Shown here piece by piece: positions 33,433 through 34,274 of a stretch of 34,274 nucleotides of DNA. The stretch's first letter is position 1. Each line of letters starts with the position of its first letter. Both the position numbers and the translations under genes were made by a program. Source of the stretch: JADGQM01 sp964441945 (lineage in GTDB: Bacteria; Desulfobacterota; Syntrophobacteria; Syntrophobacterales; Syntrophobacteraceae); NCBI GenBank assembly GCA_964441945.1, contig CAYTWB010000043.1, positions 1 to 34,274 of the forward strand, given 5' to 3'. The notes below the pieces were generated by a model. That model was not told the origin of the DNA, did no database searches, and was given only the letters and a program-made list of their open reading frames with translations.

Positions 33433-34179
33433 CTACTCTTTCAGTGTGAACCTCCACGCACAGAACCATTCGTTGGGATGAGCATCGGGTGGACACCCTA
33501 CACACTCGGTGCTGATTCTGGAGTCAATGGCCCTGGCGAAACAGCTGTATTCAACCAAACCGGCTGATTTGCATGGATAGTCATCCAACCCCTGCCGCTT
33601 GCGGCTGGACTGGACTCGACAATCGTTCATCTGGAAAACGATGCTGTTGGGACTCTCATCTATAATCGATTGTACATTGATGCGGGCATACATTCTGAGC
33701 TGCAAGGCTTTTTTCAATCCTTCCAGGCCGGGTTTGTCATCTAAGCTAAGGTAACGCTGGATTGACCAGGCTTCGAAAGGCGAAAATTTGGTCCAGCAGG
33801 TATCATTGCAGCGTTTTGCATCATTCATTCCGTGTTTGAATTCCACTGCCTGGAACCAGGTCCCATCATTGGCCAGCCAGTTGGCACCAAGACCGGTGAG
33901 AACGTCCAGTAATTTGTCTTTGGGCATTTCCAGAAGAAGCTTAGGTACGCCGTTAACCATCTCAAAGCCGAATATCCTGGCCAATCGGTTCATTTGAACA
34001 CTATAGCTTCTGGGATATGCCTCACTCATGACCTTAAAGGCTTCCTCAGTTCCCATCTGGTGCTCAACTTCCTTAAACCAGAAAATATGATGTGCGATGG
34101 TTCTGTGCAGCATGTCAACGGCAAGTCTGGCCAGTTCTTCCTGTGAAAGGCTATGATAAAAAGCGGATTCAGTCTTCAT
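33433..34179 (-). CDS. DUF6125 family protein
   Basis: A 248-residue soluble protein of unknown function. The C-terminal half carries the conserved set MNDCRVQSSRKRQGLDDYPC, KSAGLVEYSCFARAID and CVGCPPDAHPNEWFCAW, whose cysteines suggest metal or Fe-S binding. The centre has WFQAVEFKHGMNDAKRCND. ATG 34179 is preferred because homologues start near the SLSQEELARLAVDMLHR segment, with GAAGG upstream; an ATG at 34269 is in frame but would add 30 residues of low-complexity sequence. It stands alone on the minus strand beside the REP-like pair. Confidence 0.75.
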   Translation of the reverse strand: MKTESAFYHSLSQEELARLAVDMLHRTIAHHIFWFKEVEHQMGTEEAFKVMSEAYPRSYSVQMNRLARIFGFEMVNGVPKLLLEMPKDKLLDVLTGLGANWLANDGTWFQAVEFKHGMNDAKRCNDTCWTKFSPFEAWSIQRYLSLDDKPGLEGLKKALQLRMYARINVQSIIDESPNSIVFQMNDCRVQSSRKRQGLDDYPCKSAGLVEYSCFARAIDSRISTECVGCPPDAHPNEWFCAWRFTLKE

Positions 34180-34274
34180 AATCTTTGCCTTCAGTGGATT
34201 GGATCTGGGTTGGAAATAGGGTTGAAAATGGAATTGGTTCAAACAACGCAAATAACAAGATCTTGTCAAATCTA

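Overview
The window reads as a chromosomal segment of an anaerobic Desulfobacterota bacterium, most like the sulfate-reducing or syntrophic lineages around Syntrophobacter and Desulfovibrio. This is a judgement from gene content: a Desulfovibrio-type molybdenum aldehyde oxidoreductase with its satellite genes, the NADH sensor Rex, a c-subunit of the type common in anaerobes, glutamate-1-semialdehyde haem synthesis, and several Fe-S oxidoreductases. No tRNA, rRNA, CRISPR array or intact insertion sequence was seen. 28 protein-coding genes are supported.

Layout. (1) 367-4465: a fused radical SAM/DUF2344 protein overlapping RNase G. (2) 4578-7778: hemL, then the membrane genes of the ATP synthase (an AtpZ-like protein, AtpI, subunit a, subunit c), ending in a clear terminator at 7866-7890. 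No F1 genes are present, so the ATP synthase genes are split. (3) 7899-8611: a Rex-type operator and rex. (4) On the minus strand, 8587-14603: uvrA, which overlaps rex tail to tail and lacks most of the UvrA insertion domain, and a large PAS-rich hybrid histidine kinase. (5) 14604-15035: a divergent control region with three inverted repeats. (6) 15036-27406: the centre of interest, a nine-gene, largely overlapping cluster that starts with the aldehyde oxidoreductase mop. It continues with a flavin/Fe-S/CCG-domain protein, a small CxxC protein, a methyltransferase, a C-GCAxxG-C-C protein, a TrsS-type radical SAM protein, an AMP-dependent ligase, XdhC, and a three-domain nucleotidyltransferase-HD-histidine phosphatase protein. 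From memory the order matches Desulfovibrio vulgaris DVU1559 down to DVU1551; to my knowledge the combined function of the accessory genes has not been established. (7) 27433-28699: a small membrane protein and a zinc-binding PRiA4_ORF3-like protein. (8) 28700-29445: a long AT-rich spacer with a perfect 16-bp inverted repeat. (9) 29446-33088: a cytoplasmic-looking Mo/W-bisPGD oxidoreductase, its Fe-S subunit (one cluster cysteine replaced by Ala) and an HPP-family membrane protein. (10) 33089-34179: two oppositely oriented REP-like palindromes and a DUF6125 protein on the minus strand.

How the genes may work together (inference). Mop would oxidise aldehydes using a molybdopterin cytosine dinucleotide cofactor. 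The MocA-like domain and XdhC fit cofactor synthesis and insertion. The flavin/Fe-S/CCG protein fits as electron acceptor, and it seems to lack an NAD(P)-binding domain. The radical SAM, methyltransferase, ligase and small redox proteins look like a biosynthetic or maturation module whose product is unknown. Upstream, Rex probably reports the NADH/NAD+ balance and represses itself.
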